A DNA stretch of 64,000 nucleotides from Canna indica (Eukaryota; Streptophyta; Magnoliopsida; Zingiberales; Cannaceae). This document shows positions 22,650 through 35,200 of the stretch, one piece after another. A program made the translations under genes and the position numbers. Every line of letters starts with the position of its first letter. Position 1 is the stretch's first letter. The notes beneath the pieces are model-generated. The model was given only the letters and a program-made list of their open reading frames with translations. It was not told the DNA's origin and made no database searches. The stretch is from NCBI GenBank assembly GCA_034359265.1, contig CP136890.1:64501-128500 (forward strand), given 5' to 3'.

Positions 22650-24494
22650 GAAGATTCATTATATATTTTATTTTTTACAATTAAACTCTTTCAAGAGGCA
22701 CAAAAAATATGAAACTGCGCCTGAAAAATATGCACTCAATTTTGTAAAATGGGTAGGAAAATCACGGTCGCAACGAACCTTATAGAACTGGATTCGGAGT
22801 TAAAATGAGTTCGGAAGAAATTTTGGAAGTAATATAGGATTTGGAAAATCATAACTAATTCATACGGAGTCGGCTTTCAGCAAACTACGTATGGTTGAAA
22901 CCGACTTGCAGAGTAGAATTTTCGTGTGGTACTTTGTTAATTTTTAAAATTCATTATATATTTTATTTTTGTAATTAAACTCTTTCAGAAGACACGAAAA
23001 ATATGAAACGATGCCTAAAAAATATGCAGTTAATTTTGTAAAATTGTTAGGAAAATTACGGTTGCAAAAAACTTGACATAACCAGATTCAGAGTTAAAAT
23101 GAGCTCGGTTGAAATTCAAAAACTAATATTGGGTTCGAAAAATCATAACTAATTCATACGGAGTCCGTTTTCAGCAAACTGCACATGGTTGAAATCGGCT
23201 TGCAGAGTAAAATTACCGTGAGGTACTTTGCTAATTTTTAAAATTTATTATATATTTTATTTCTTAAATTAAACTCTTTTTGGAGGCACGAAAAATATAA
23301 AATGATGCCCGATAAATATGCAGTCAATTTTGTAAAATGGCTAGGAAAATCACGATCACAACAAACTTGACATAACTTAATTCAGAGTTAAAATGAGCCC
23401 AGAAAAAATTCTAGAAGTAATATCGAATTTAAAAAATCATAATTAATTCATACCGAGTCCGCTTTCAACAAACTGCACATGGTTGAAAACGGCTTGCAGA
23501 GTAGAATTTTCGTAGGGTACTTACCTAATTTTTAAAATTCATTATATATTTTATTTTTACAATTAAATTTTTTCAAGGGGCACAAAAAATGAAACGATGC
23601 CCAAAAAATATGCAGTCAATTTTGTTAAATGGCTAGGAAAACCGCGGTCGCAACTAACATGACAGAACTAGATTCAGAGTTAAAATGAGATCGGAAGAAA
23701 TTTTGGAAGAAATATCGAGTTCGAAAAATCATAACTAATTCATATGGATTCCTCTTTCAGCAAACTACAAATGGTTGAAACCGGCTTGCAATAGTAGAAT
23801 TTTCGTGGGGGCACTTTGCTAATTTTTAAAATTCATTATATATTTTATTTTCATAATAAAACTCTTTCAGGAGGCACGAAAAATATAAAATGATGCTTGA
23901 AAAATATGCAGTCAATTTTGTTAAATGACTAGGAAAATTGTGGTCGCAACAAACCTAACAGAACTGGATTCCGAGTTAAAATGAGCCCGGAATAAATTTT
24001 AGAAGCAATATTGATTTAGAAAATCATAACTATTTCATACTGATTTTGCTTTCAGCAAACTGCATATAGTTGAAACTGGCTCACAGCGTAAAATTTTCGT
24101 GGGGGCACTTTGCTAATCTTCAAAATTTATTATATATTTTATTTTCGCAATTAAACTCTTTTATGAGACACGAAAAATATGAAATAACACCCGAAAAATA
24201 TGCAGTCAATTTTGTTAAATGTCTAAGAAAATCATGGTCGCAACGAACCTAACAGAACTGGATTCGGAGTAAAAATGAGCACGAAAGAAATTCTGAAAAC
24301 AATATTAGGTTTGGAAAATCATAATTTTCGTGGGGCACTTTGCCAATTTTTTAAATTCATTATATATTTTATTTTTACAATTAAACTCTTTCAGATCGTA
24401 CGAAAAATATGAAACGGTTCTCGAAAAAGATGCAGTCAGTCTCGTGAAATGACTAGGAAAATCACGTTTGCAACAAACCTGACATAACTGAATT
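22650..24494 (+). repeat. Satellite with ~294-bp monomer, about 6.2 copies
   Basis: The landmark ATTCATTATATATTTTAT starts at 22,654, 22,949, 23,243, 23,537, 23,831, 24,125 and 24,355. Five intervals are 294-295 bp; the last is 230 bp because of a 64-bp internal deletion. Conserved blocks are AAACTCTTTC with GGCACGAAAAATATG, AATATGCAGTCAATTTTGT, GGTCGCAACGAACCTGACAG, GGAGTTAAAATGAGTTCGG, and CATAACTAATTCATACGGAG. It is AT-rich and unlike the flanking pentanucleotide, but one block is homologous to motif B (see findings). No coding potential; the frame at 24,070-24,252 is accidental. Confidence 0.95.
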
Positions 24495-27400
24495 CACTAG
24501 GCTCAACTAGGCTCGACTCGGCTCGGCTCTGCAAGGCTAGGCTCATGTCACTTCAGCTTTGGCTCGTCTCGGCTAGTATAGGCAGTTTGCTCGGTTAGGC
24601 GTGAATGACTCGGCGCAGCTTAACAAATAGAGAGGCTAAGCCGAGCCGAGCCGAGCGAAGTTGAGCCTAACCGAGTCCGAGCTGGTTTGAGCAGAGCTAA
24701 GTGTTCCAAACCGAGCCAAGCTCAGTTCAGCAAAGCTAAGCCAAACCGAGTCTAGTCGAGCCTAGTCAAGCTGAGCCGTTCGCGCCTACCCGAACCAACT
24801 GCATATCCTAGCCGAGACGAGCCAATCTGACCTCACCTGAGCCTAGCCTAGCCGAGCTGAGCCGAGCCGAGTCGAGCCAAGTTGAGCCTAGCTAAGCCCA
24901 GCCAAGCCGAGCCAAGCCAAGCCAAGCCAAGCCAAGCCAAGCCAAGTCAAGACAAGCCAAGCCCAGCAAACCTCACATCATACGTAGAATTTTTTTCGAA
25001 CTCAATTGAACTCCATTTTAAGTTCTATCAGATTCTTTGCAAGCATGGCTTGGCTTGGCTAGGCTTGTCTCGGCTTGATGTGAGGTTGCCTTGGCTAGGC
25101 TTGGCTTGATGTGCTTGGATAGGCTAGGCTTGGCTTTGCTTGGCAGGGCTCGGCTCGGCTCATCTCGGCTTGGCACCCTTCGGCTTGGCACGCCTCGATT
25201 TGGCTTGGCTGGGCTTTGCTTGGCTTGGATTGGCTTAGCTGGGCTTCGCTTGGCTCGGCTCGGCTTGTCATGGCTTGGCTTGGCTTGGCTCAGCTCGGCT
25301 TGGCTTGGCTCGGCTTCGCTAGGCTCAATTAGGCTCGGCTCGGCTCTGCAAGGCTAGGCTCTCGTCACTTCAGCTTTGCTCGTCTCGGCTAGGATAGGCA
25401 GTTGGCTCGAATAAGCGTGAACGACTCGGCGTAGCTTAAAAAATAGATAGGCTAAGCTGAGCCGAGCAGAGCCGAGCCAAGCGAAGTTGAGCCTAACTCA
25501 GTCTGAGCCGGTTCGAGCGGAGCTAAGTATGTCAAACCGCGCCAAGCTCAGTTTAGCCAAGCTGAGCTAAGCTGAGCCGAGTCTAATCGAGCCTAGCCAA
25601 GCCGAGCCATTCGCGCCTAACCGAACCAACTGCCTATCCTAGCCGAGACGAGCCAATATGAGCTGACCTGAGCTTAGCCTAGTAGAGTCGAGCCGAGCTG
25701 AGTCGATCCAAGTTGAGCCTTGCTAAGCCCAGCCAAGCCGAGCCTAGCCAAGGCCAGCCAAGCCAAGCCAAGCTGTGCCAAGGCGAAACGAGCCGAGCCA
25801 ACCTCACATCATGCGTAGAATATTTTAGAACTCTTTTGAACACCGTTTTTAGTTCTGCCAAATTCTTTCCAAGCATGGCTTGGCTTGGCTAGGCTTGTCT
25901 TGGTTTGGATAGGCTTAGCTAGGGACAATTTGGCTAGGCTCGACTAGGCTCTGCTAAGCTCGATTAGGCTCTGCTAAGCTCGGCTCGGCTTGGATTTGCT
26001 AAGCTCGGCTTGGCTCGGCTCGGCTCGGCTCGGCTCGACTTTGCTCAACTAGGCTAGGCTCTGCAAGGCTAGGCTCGACTCGGCTAGGCTCTGCAAGGCT
26101 AGGCTCAGGTCAATTCAGCTTGGCTCGTCTCGGCTAGGATAGGTAGTTGGCTCGGTTAGGCCTGAACGACTCGACGTAGCTTAACAAATAGAAAGGCTAA
26201 GCCGAGCCGAGCCGAGCGAAGTTGAGCCTAACCGAGTCCGAGTCAATTCAAGCAAAGCTAAGTGTGCCAAACCGAGCCAAACTCAGTTCATCCAAGCTAA
26301 GCCAAGCCGAGTCTAGTCGAGCCTAGTCAAGCCTAGCCAAGCCGAGCCATTCACGCCTACCCGAACCAACTGCCTATCCTAGCCGAGATGAGCCAATCTG
26401 AGCTCACATGAGCCTACCCTAGCAGAGCTGAGCTGAGTCGTATCGAGCCAAGTTGAGCCTAGCTAAGCCTAGCTAAGCACAGCCGAGTCTAGTCGAGTCT
26501 AGTCAAGCCTAGCCAAGCCGAGCCGTTCACGCCTACCCGAACCAACTGCCTATCCTAGCCGAGATGAGCCAATCTAAGCTCACCTGAGCCTGGCCTAGCA
26601 GAGCTGAGCTGAGCCGGATCGAGCCAAGTTGAGCCTACCTAAGCCTAGCTAAGCCCAGCCAAGCCGAGTCTAGCCAAACCAAGCCAAGCCAAGCCAAGCC
26701 AACCTCACATCATACGTAGAATTTTTTTCGAACTAAATTGAACTCTGTTTTAAGTTCTGTCAGATTCTTTGCAAGCATGGCTTGGCTTTGCTATGCTTGT
26801 CTCGGCTTGGATAGCCAAGCCTAGCCAAGCTTTATGTGAGGTTGCCTTCGCTAGGCTTGGCTTGGCTGGGCTTGGATAGGCTAGGCTTGGCTTCGCTTGG
26901 CTCGGCTTGGCTTGCCATGGCTTGGCTCGGCTTGGCTCGGCTTGGCTCGGCTCGGCTTGGCTTGGCTTGGCACGGCTCGGCTTGGCTTGAGTCGGCTCAG
27001 CTGGGCTTGGATAGGCTAGGCTTGGCTTCGCTTGGCTCGGCTTGGCTTGCCATGGCTTGGCTCGGCTTGGCTCGGCTCGGCTTGGCTTGGCTTGGCACGG
27101 CTCAGCTTGGCTTGACTCGGCTCAGCTTGGCTTGGCTGGGCTTCGCTAGGCTCAAATTGGCTTGACTCGGCTCGGCTCTGCAAGGCTAGGCTCAGGTCAC
27201 TTCAGCTTGGCTCGTCTCGGCTAGGATAGGCAGTTGGCTCGGATAAGCGTGAACGACTCGACGTAGTTGGCTCCAAACCTAGCCAAGCCAACCTCACATC
27301 ATGCGTAGAATTTTTTTAGAACTCATTTGAACTCTGCTTGGCTCGTTTTGGCTCACTCAACTTCACTTGGCTCGGCTCGTCCTGGCTTGGCTTGGCTTAG

Positions 27401-30400
27401 CTTGACATAGCTTGGCTTGGCTTGGCTTGGCTTGGCTTAGCCTATCCAAGCCTAGCCAAGCTGAGCCGAGTCTAGTCGAGCCTAATCGAGCCTAGCCAAG
27501 CCGAGCCATTTGCGCCTAACCGAACCAACTGCCTATCCTAGCTGAGAATAGCCAATATGAGTTGACCTGAGCCAAGCCTAGTAGAGTCGAGCCGAGCTGA
27601 GAGGAGCCAAGTTGAGCCTAGCTAAGCCCAGCCAAGCCGAGCCTAGCAAAGCCCAGCCAAGCCAAGCTGTGCCAAGGCGAAATGAGCCGAGCCAAGCCGA
27701 GTCGTGCCAAGCTGATCCGTGTAAAGCCATGCCAAGCCAAGCCCAGCCTAGCCAAACCTAGCGAAGCCAACCTCACATCATGCGTAGAATTTTTTTAGAA
27801 CTCTTTTGAACTCCGTTTCCAGTTCTGTCAAATTCTTTCCAAGCATGGCTTGGCTTGGCTAGGCTTGTCTTGGTTTGGATAGGCTTAGCTAGGGACAGCT
27901 TGGCTAGGCTCTGCTAAGCTCGGCTCGGCTCGGATTTACTAAACTGTGTTTGGCTCGGTTTAGCTCACTCAACTTCGCTTGGCTCGGCTCATCTCGGCTT
28001 GGCACGGCTCGGATTGGCTTGGCTTGGCTCGGCTTGGCTGGGCTTGACTAGACTTGGCTAGGCTCGGCTTGGCTGGGCTTGGCTCGGCTCAACTTGGTTC
28101 GACTCGGCTCAGCTCGACTCTGCTAGGCTAGGCTCAGGTCAGCTCATATTGGCTCGTCTCGACTAGGATAGGCAGTTGGTTCGGTTAGGCTTGGCTGAAC
28201 TGAGCTTGGCTCGGTTTGGCACACTTAGCTCTGCTCGAACCGACTCAAACTCAGTTAGGCTCAACTTCGCTCAGCTCGGCTGGGCTCGGCTTAGCCTATC
28301 TATTTGTTAAGCCAAACTGAGCAGAGCCGAGCCAATCCAAGCCGAGTCGAGCCAAGCCAAGCCCAATAAAGCCCAGCCTAGCCTAACCAAGTCGAGCGAA
28401 GCCAAGCCGAGCCAAGACTAGCCAAGCCAAGCCATGCTTGCAAAGAATATGACAGACCTAAAAACAGAGTTCAAATGAGTTGGCTAGTCTTGGCTTGGCT
28501 GGGCTTGGCTATGCTCGACTTGGCTTGGATTGGCACGGCTCAGCTTGGCTCATCTCGGCTTGGCACTGCTCGGTTTGGCTCAACTCGGCTTAGCTGGGAT
28601 TGGCTGGGCTGGGCTGGGCTTGGCTTGGCTTGGCTTGGTTGGGCTCGGCTTGGCTGGGTCGTGCTAGGCTTAGCTTGGCTAGGCTCGATTTAGCCTATCA
28701 ATTTGTTAAGCTACGCTGAATCGTTCATGCTTAACCGAACCAACTGCCTATCCTAGCCGAAACGAGCCAAGCTGAGCTGACCTGAGCCTAGCCTAGCAGA
28801 GCCGAGCCGATTCGAGCCAAGTTGAGCCTAGCTAAGCCCAGCCAAGTCGATCCTAGCCAAGCCATGCCATGCCAAGCCATGCCAAGCAGAGCCAAGCCGA
28901 GCCGAGCGAAGCCGAGTCGTGCCAAGTCGAGACGAGCCAAGCCAAGCCTAGCCAAGCCAACCTCACATCATTCGTAGAATTTTTTTCGAACTCATTAGAA
29001 ATCTATTTTTAGGTATGTTAGATTCTTTGCAAGCATGGCTTGGCTAGGCCTGGCTCGGCTTGGCTTGGCATGGATGGGCTTTGCTGGGCTTGGCTAGGCT
29101 CGTCTCGGCTCGGCTCGGCTCAGCTCGGCTTGAATTGGATTGGCTGGGCTTCGCTTGGCTTGGCTGGGCTTCGCTTGGCTTGGCTGAGCTTCGCTTGGCT
29201 TGGCTGGGCTTCGCTTGGCTTGGCTCGGCTTGGCTTGGTTTGGCTTGGCTTAGCTTGGCTTGGCTCGGCTTGGCTTGGCTGGGTTTCGCTAGGCTCAACT
29301 AGGGTCGACTCGACTCTGCTCTGCAAGGCTAGGCTAAGGTTACTTCAGCTTGGCTCATCTCGGATAGGATAGGCAGTTGGCTCGATTAGGCGTGAAAAAC
29401 TCGGCGTAGCTTAACAAATAGATAGGCTAAGCTGAGCCGAGCCGAGCCGAGTGAAGTTGAGCCTAACCGAGTCCGAGCAGCGTGCAAAGCTAAGTGTGCC
29501 AAACCGAGCCAAGCTCAGTTCAGCCAAGCTGAGCCGAGCTGAGTCTATTCGAGCCTAGCCAAGCCGAGCCATTCACGCCTAACCGAACAAATTGCCTATC
29601 ATAGTCGAGACGAGCCAATGTGAGTTGACCTGAGCCTAGCCTAGCAGAGTCGAGCCGAGTTGAGTCGAGCCAAGTTGAGCATAGCTAAGCCCAGCCGAGC
29701 CAAGTTGAGCCTAGCTAAGCCCAGCCCAACCGAGCCGAGCCTAGCCAAGCCAAGCCAAGCCAAGTCGTGCCAAGCCGAGCCGAGCCGAGTCGTGCCTAGC
29801 CAAGCAGAGCCGTGCCAAGCCATGCCAAGCTGAGCCGTGCCAAGCCCAGCCAAGCCAAACCTAGCCAAGCTGGGCTTGGCTTGGCTGGGCAACGCTAGGC
29901 TCAGCTTGGCTAGGCTCGATTTAGCCTATATATTTGTTATGCTACGCCAAACCGTTCACGCCTAAACGAACCAACTGCCTATCCTAGCCGAGACGAGCCA
30001 ACCTGAGCCTAGCCTACCAGAGCTGAGCCAAGCTGAGTCAGGCCAAGTTGAGCCTAGCGAAGCCCAGCCAAGCCGAGCCTAGCCAAGCCTAGCTAAGCTT
30101 GAATTAGGTTGGCTTGGCTAGGCTTGGCTTGGCTGGGCTTGGATAGGCTAGGCAGGGCTCGGCTTTGCTCATCTTGGCTTGGCACAGCTTGGCTGGGCTT
30201 GCCTTGGCTCAGCTCGGCTCGGCTTGGCTCAACTTGGCTCGGCTCAGCTTGGCTTGGCTCGGCTCTGCTCAACTTTGCTTGGCTTGGCTTGGCTTGGCTT
30301 CGCTAGGCTCAACTAGGCTCGACTCGGCTCGGCTCTACAAGGCTAGGCTCAGGTCAATTCAGCTTGGCTCATCTCGGCTAGGATAGGTAGTTGGCTCGGT

Positions 30401-31880
30401 TAGGCGTGAACGACTCGGCGTAGCTTAACAAATAGAGAGACTAAGCCGAGCCGAGCCGAGCGAAGTTGAGCCTAACCGAGTCCGAGCCGATTCGAGCAGA
30501 GCTAAGTGTGCCAAACCGAGCCAAGCTCAGTTCAGCCAAGCTAAGCCGAACTGAGTCTAGTCGAGCCTAGTCAAGCCTAGCCAAGCCGAGCCGTTCACGC
30601 CTGCCCGAACCAACTGCCTATCCTTGCCGAGATGAGCCAATCTGAGGTCACCTGAGCCTAGCGTAGCAGAGCTGAGCCAAGCCGGATCGAGCCAAGTTGA
30701 GCCTAGCTAAGCCCAGCCAAGCCGAGTCTAGCCAAGCCAAGCCAAGCCTAGCCTAGCCAAGCCAACTTCACATCATACGTATAATTTTTTTCGAACTCAA
30801 TTGAACTCCGTTTTAAGTTATGTCAGATTATTTGCAAGCATGGCTTGGCTTGGCTAGGCTTGTCTCGGCTTGGATAGCCAAGCCTAGCCAAGCTTGATGT
30901 GAGTTTGTCTTGGCTAGCCTTGGCTTGGCTGGGCTTGGATTGGCTAGGCTCGTAGGCTCAGCTCGGCTCATCTTAGTCTATCTATTTGTTGAGCTATGCC
31001 AAATCGTTCACGCCTAATCGAGCCAACTGGAGCCTTGTCGAGCCAAGCCAATCTGGGCCAGCCAAGCCTAGCCAAGCAAAGCCTAGCCAAGCCAAGCCAA
31101 GCCGAGCCGAGCCGAGCCAATCCTAGCCAAGTCAAGTCGAGCCGAGCCAACCCAAGCCAAGGCAAGCCAGGACAAGTCGAACCTAGCCTAGCCAAGCCAA
31201 GTCAAGTCGAGCCTAGCCTAGACTAGCCAAGCCAAGCCAAGTCAAGTCAAAAAAAATTCTACGCATGATGTGAAGTTGACTTGGTTGGGCTTAACTAGGC
31301 TCAGTTTGGCATGACTGGGCTTGGCTAGGCTCTGCTTGGCTTGGCTCAGCTCGGCTCGGCTTGGCTGGGCTTGGATTGGCTTGGCTTGGCTAAACTAGGC
31401 TCGGCTTGGCTTGGCTGGGCTTAGCTAGGCTCAACTTGGCTCAGCTCGACTAGGCTCAGCTCAGCTCAGCTCGGCTCGTCTCAACCATGCTTGGCTCGGT
31501 TTGACTCAACTCTGCTCGAACTAGCTCTGTTACAATGACTCGAAAGGTTCAGCTCCTCTCGGCTCGGTTCGGATTGGCTTAGCCTATATATTTGTTTAGC
31601 TACGACGAGCCATTGACGCCGAATCGAGCCAACTGGAGCCAAGTTGAGCCAAGCCAATCTGAGCCAGCCAAGCCAAGCCCATCCAAGCCCAGACAAGCAA
31701 AGTCGAACCTAGCCTAGCCAAGTCGAGCCAAGCCCATCCAAGCCTAGCCGAGCCAAGCAAAGCCAAGCCAATCCAAGCCCAGCCAAGCCAAGCTGCGCCA
31801 AGCCTAGCCTAGCCAAGCCGAGCCGAGCCGAGCCAAGCCAAGCCAAGCCTACTGAAGCTTAGCCTAGCTGAACCTTATAT
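24495..31880. repeat. Pentanucleotide array, type II subfamily (second block)
   Basis: Array resumes directly after GACATAACTGAATTC of the last satellite monomer. Long-form motif B copies lie near 24,970, 25,800, 26,700, 27,290, 27,770, 28,440, 28,965 and 30,770. Motif A copies lie at 24,622, 25,438, 26,183, 28,298, 28,697, 29,413, 29,928, 30,427, 30,980 and 31,586. A local duplication of about 145 bp occurs at 26,861-27,140. Many motif B copies run into CATGGCTTGGCTTGG. Long frames here encode only pentapeptide repeats. Confidence 0.9.
24969..25047 (+). repeat. Motif B, long form (type II, representative copy)
   Basis: Same core as the short form, extended by AGTTCTATCAGATTCTTTGC and AAGCATGG. 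The extension aligns with the 294-bp satellite read on the opposite strand: satellite GCAACGAACCTGACAGAACT against GCAAAGAATCTGATAGAACT, and satellite GGAGTTAAAATGAGTTCGG against GGAGTTCAATTGAGTTCG. The long form is therefore the less eroded state. Confidence 0.85.
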
Positions 31881-31882
31881 GC

Positions 31883-31937
31883 TAAACCCTAAACCCCAAA
31901 TCCCAAACCCTAAACCCTAAACCATAAAACCCTAAAA
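31883..31937 (+). repeat. Interstitial telomeric repeat (CCCTAAA type)
   Basis: Seven or so partly degenerate copies of the plant telomere repeat (CTAAACCCTAAACCCCAAAT, then CCCAAACCCTAAACCCTAAA). It sits exactly where the type II array ends and a short low-copy island begins. Confidence 0.85.
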
Positions 31938-32165
31938 TTCATGCATGTCAGAACAACTACATTCTCTATTACCGTTAATACGCAGACTTGACCCAGTGTC
32001 CAATATGTGAACATCCATAGTACAAAACAAAATCTTTGAGTAGGCAGAAAGATATACCATTTAAGGTTCTTCGATATTTCCTGATAATTCCCAGATTAAA
32101 GCGATTGTTCATGTCTGAAAAAATAGCCCAACATATGATATGATATGCCAATTCAAGCCGAGCAA
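31938..32165. other. Low-copy island inside the satellite block
   Basis: About 230 bp of ordinary-complexity AT-rich sequence, unlike any repeat here. Short frames have no recognisable product. It joins the telomeric tract on its left to the satellite remnant on its right. Confidence 0.6.
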
Positions 32166-32262
32166 GATACAAGTTCGTAAAATCAATACTTATTCATACG
32201 AAGTCCGTTTTTACCAAATTGCATATGAGTTCAAATAAAATTCTACGCATGATGTGAGGTTG
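32166..32262 (+). repeat. Remnant of the 294-bp satellite fused to motif B
   Basis: AAAATCAATACTTATTCATA and CGAAGTCCGTTTTTACCAAA match the satellite block CATAACTAATTCATACGGAGTCCG / TTTTCAGCAAAC. The sequence then runs into GAGTTCAAATAAAATTCTAC and GCATGATGTGAGGTTGG, which is inverse motif B. It links the two repeat families physically. Confidence 0.75.
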
Positions 32263-35200
32263 GCTTGGCTGGGCCTAGCTAGGCTCAGCTTGGCTTGACT
32301 GGGCTTGGCTAGGCTCAGCTCGGCTTGGATTGGCTCGGCTCGGCTTAGCCAACAGAAGCCAATTATACGCCTAACTAAGCCAACAGGTGCCAAGTCAAAC
32401 CAAGCTCAGTTCAGCCAAGCCGAGCCGAGCCGAGCCAAGTTCAACCCAGCTAAGCCTAGCCAAGCCAAGACCAGCCAGACCAAGCCAAGCCAATCCCAGC
32501 CAAGCCAATCTCACATAATGCGTATAATTTTTTTTTGAACTCATTTGAACTCTATTTTTAGTTCAGTCAGATTCTTTGGCGAGGTTGGCTTGGCTTTGCT
32601 TAGCTTGGCTAGGCTTGGCTAGGCTCGGCTTGGCTTGGCTTAGATGGGCTTGGCTAGGCTAGGCTCGGATTGCCTTGGCTTGGCTAGGCTTGGCTAGGCT
32701 AGGCTCGGCTTGGCTGGGCTTGGCTCGACTTGGCTCAGCTTGGCTAGGCTAGGCTCGACTTGGCTTTGCTTGGCTGTTCTTGGCTTGGCTGAGCTTGGCT
32801 TGGCTCGGCTCCATTAGGCTTAGTTTGGCTCGACTAGGCTCATCTCTACTCGGATCGGCTTAGATTGGTTTGGCTCGGTTATGCTCAGCTTGGCTAGACT
32901 CAGGTAAGCTTAGCTATTCTATGCATGATGTGAGGTTGGCTTGGCTGGTACTCAACTAGGCTTAGATGGGCTTGGTTGGGCATGGCTTGGCTTGGCTAGG
33001 CTTGGCTAGGCTTGGCTAGGCTTGGCTAGGCTTGGCTTGGCTCGGCTTGGCTTGGCTTGGCTAGGCTATTCTTGGCTTGGCTGAGCTTGGCTCGGCTCGG
33101 CTCGATTAGGCTCAGTTTGGCCCGACTAGGCTCATCTCGGCTTGGCTTAGACTTGGCTTGGCTCGGCTAGGTTCAGCTTGGCTAGACTTGGCTCGACTTG
33201 ACTCGGCTCGGCTCGGCTTTGATAGGCTAAGCTCGGCTCAGTTTAGCTTAGCTTGGCTCCTATTTTCACGGTTAGGAGTGAACGGCTTGGCGTAGCTTAA
33301 CAAATAGTTAGGTTAAGCCGAGCCGAGCCTAGCTGAGCCAAACCGAGCCAAGCTCAGTTCCGCCAAGCCGAGCCGAGCTGAGCCAAGCCGAGCTGAGCCA
33401 AGCTCATCCTCGCCAAGCCCAGCCGTGCCAAGCCAAGCCAAGCTACTCCAAGCCACTCACGCCTAATCGAGCCAACATGAGCCAAGCTAAGCTAAACCGA
33501 GCCGAGCTTAGCCTATCCTAGCCGCGTCGAGCCAAGCTGAGATGACCTGAGCCCAGCTGAGCAGAGCCGAGTCGAGCCAAGCCTAGCCGGATTGAAAATG
33601 GAGTTCAAATGAGTTCGAAAAAATTCTACGCATGTTGTGAGGTTGGATTGGCTGTGCTCAACTTGGCTTGGCTGAGCTTGGTTTGGCTGGTTTTGGCTAG
33701 GCTGAGCTTGGTTCGGCTCGGCTTGGCTTGGCTGAACTGAGCTTGGCTCGATTTTGCAAAGCTTAGCTCTACTCGAATCAGCTCTATCAAAGACTCGATT
33801 AGGCTCAGGAACACTCGGCTTGGCTTTGCTTGGCTAGGCTCGGCTTGGCTTGGCTATGCTTGGGTTGGCTCGGCTAGGCTTGGCTCGGCTTGGCTTGAAT
33901 GGGCTTGCCTAGGCTAGGCTAGGCTAGGCTCGGCTTGGCTTGACTTGGCTTTGCTTGGCTTGGCGGTTCTTGCCTTGGCTGTTCTTGGCTTGGCTGAGCT
34001 TGGCTCGGCTCGATTAGGCTAAGTTTGGCTCGACTAGGCTCATCTCAGCTCAGCTTGGCTTAGATTAGCTTGGCTCGGCTAGGGTTAGCTTGGCTAGACT
34101 TGGCTCGGCTCAGCTCGGCTAGGTTCACGTCAGCTTAGCTTGGCTCAGTTCGGATCGACTCGGCTAGGATTGGCTAAGCTCGGCTCAGTTTAGCTTAGCT
34201 TGGCTCCTGTTGGCTCGGTTAGATGTGAACGACTTGGCGTAGCTTAACAAATAGATAGGCTAAGCCGAGCTGAGCGTAGCTGAGAAAATCGAGTCTTTGA
34301 CAGAACTGGTTCGAGTTGAGCTAAGATGAGCCAAACCGAGCCAAGCTCAGTTCAGCCAACCCGAGCCGAGGCGACTCGAGTCGAGCTGAGCCAAGCCAAG
34401 CCGAGCCGAGCCGAGCCTAGCTCATCCTAGCTAAGCCCAGCCGAGCCAAGCAAAGTTGAGCCAAGCCAAGCCAATCCAAGCCGAGCCGAGCCTAGCCTAG
34501 CCAAGCCCAGCCAAGCCAAGCCAAGCACAGCCCAGCCAACCTCACATCATGTGTAGAATTTTTTCGAACTCATTTGAACTCTGTTTTCACTCCGGCTAGG
34601 CTTGGCTCGACTCGGCTTGGCTCAGCTGGGCTCAACACAGCTTAGCTCAACTCGACTCGGCTCGGCTCCGCTGGGATCAGGTCAGCTCAGCTTGGCTCGA
34701 CTCGGCTAGGATAGGCTAAGCTCGACTTGATTTAGCTTAGCTCGGCTCAGTTTAGCTTAGATTTCCTCGGTTTAGCTTAGCTAGGCTCATGTTGGCTCGA
34801 TTAGGCCTGAACGACTCGGAGTAGATTAACATATAGATAGGCTAAGCTGAGCCGAGTCGAGCTTAGCCAATCCTAGTTGAGCCGAGCCGAGCCGAGTCAA
34901 GCCAATCCTAGTCGAGCCAATCTGGATAGCTTGTCTAGACTTGGCTCGGCTCGGCTCGGCTAGGTTCACGTCAGCTTAGCTTGGCTCGGTTCGGATCGGC
35001 TCGGCTAGGATTGGCTAAGCTCGACTCAGTTTAACTTAGCTTGGCTCCTGTTGGCTCGGTTAGGCGTGAACGTCTTGGCGTAGCTTAACAAATAAATAGG
35101 CTAAGCCGAGCTGAGCGTAGCTGAGATAATCGAGTCTTTAACAGAGCCAGTTCGAGCTGAGCTAAGATGAGCCAAACCGAGCCAAGCTCAGTTCAGCCAA

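Noticed and set aside
22650..24494. CRISPR-like array
   Set aside because: Repeats are contiguous 294-bp monomers with no short repeat-spacer pattern, in plant nuclear DNA.
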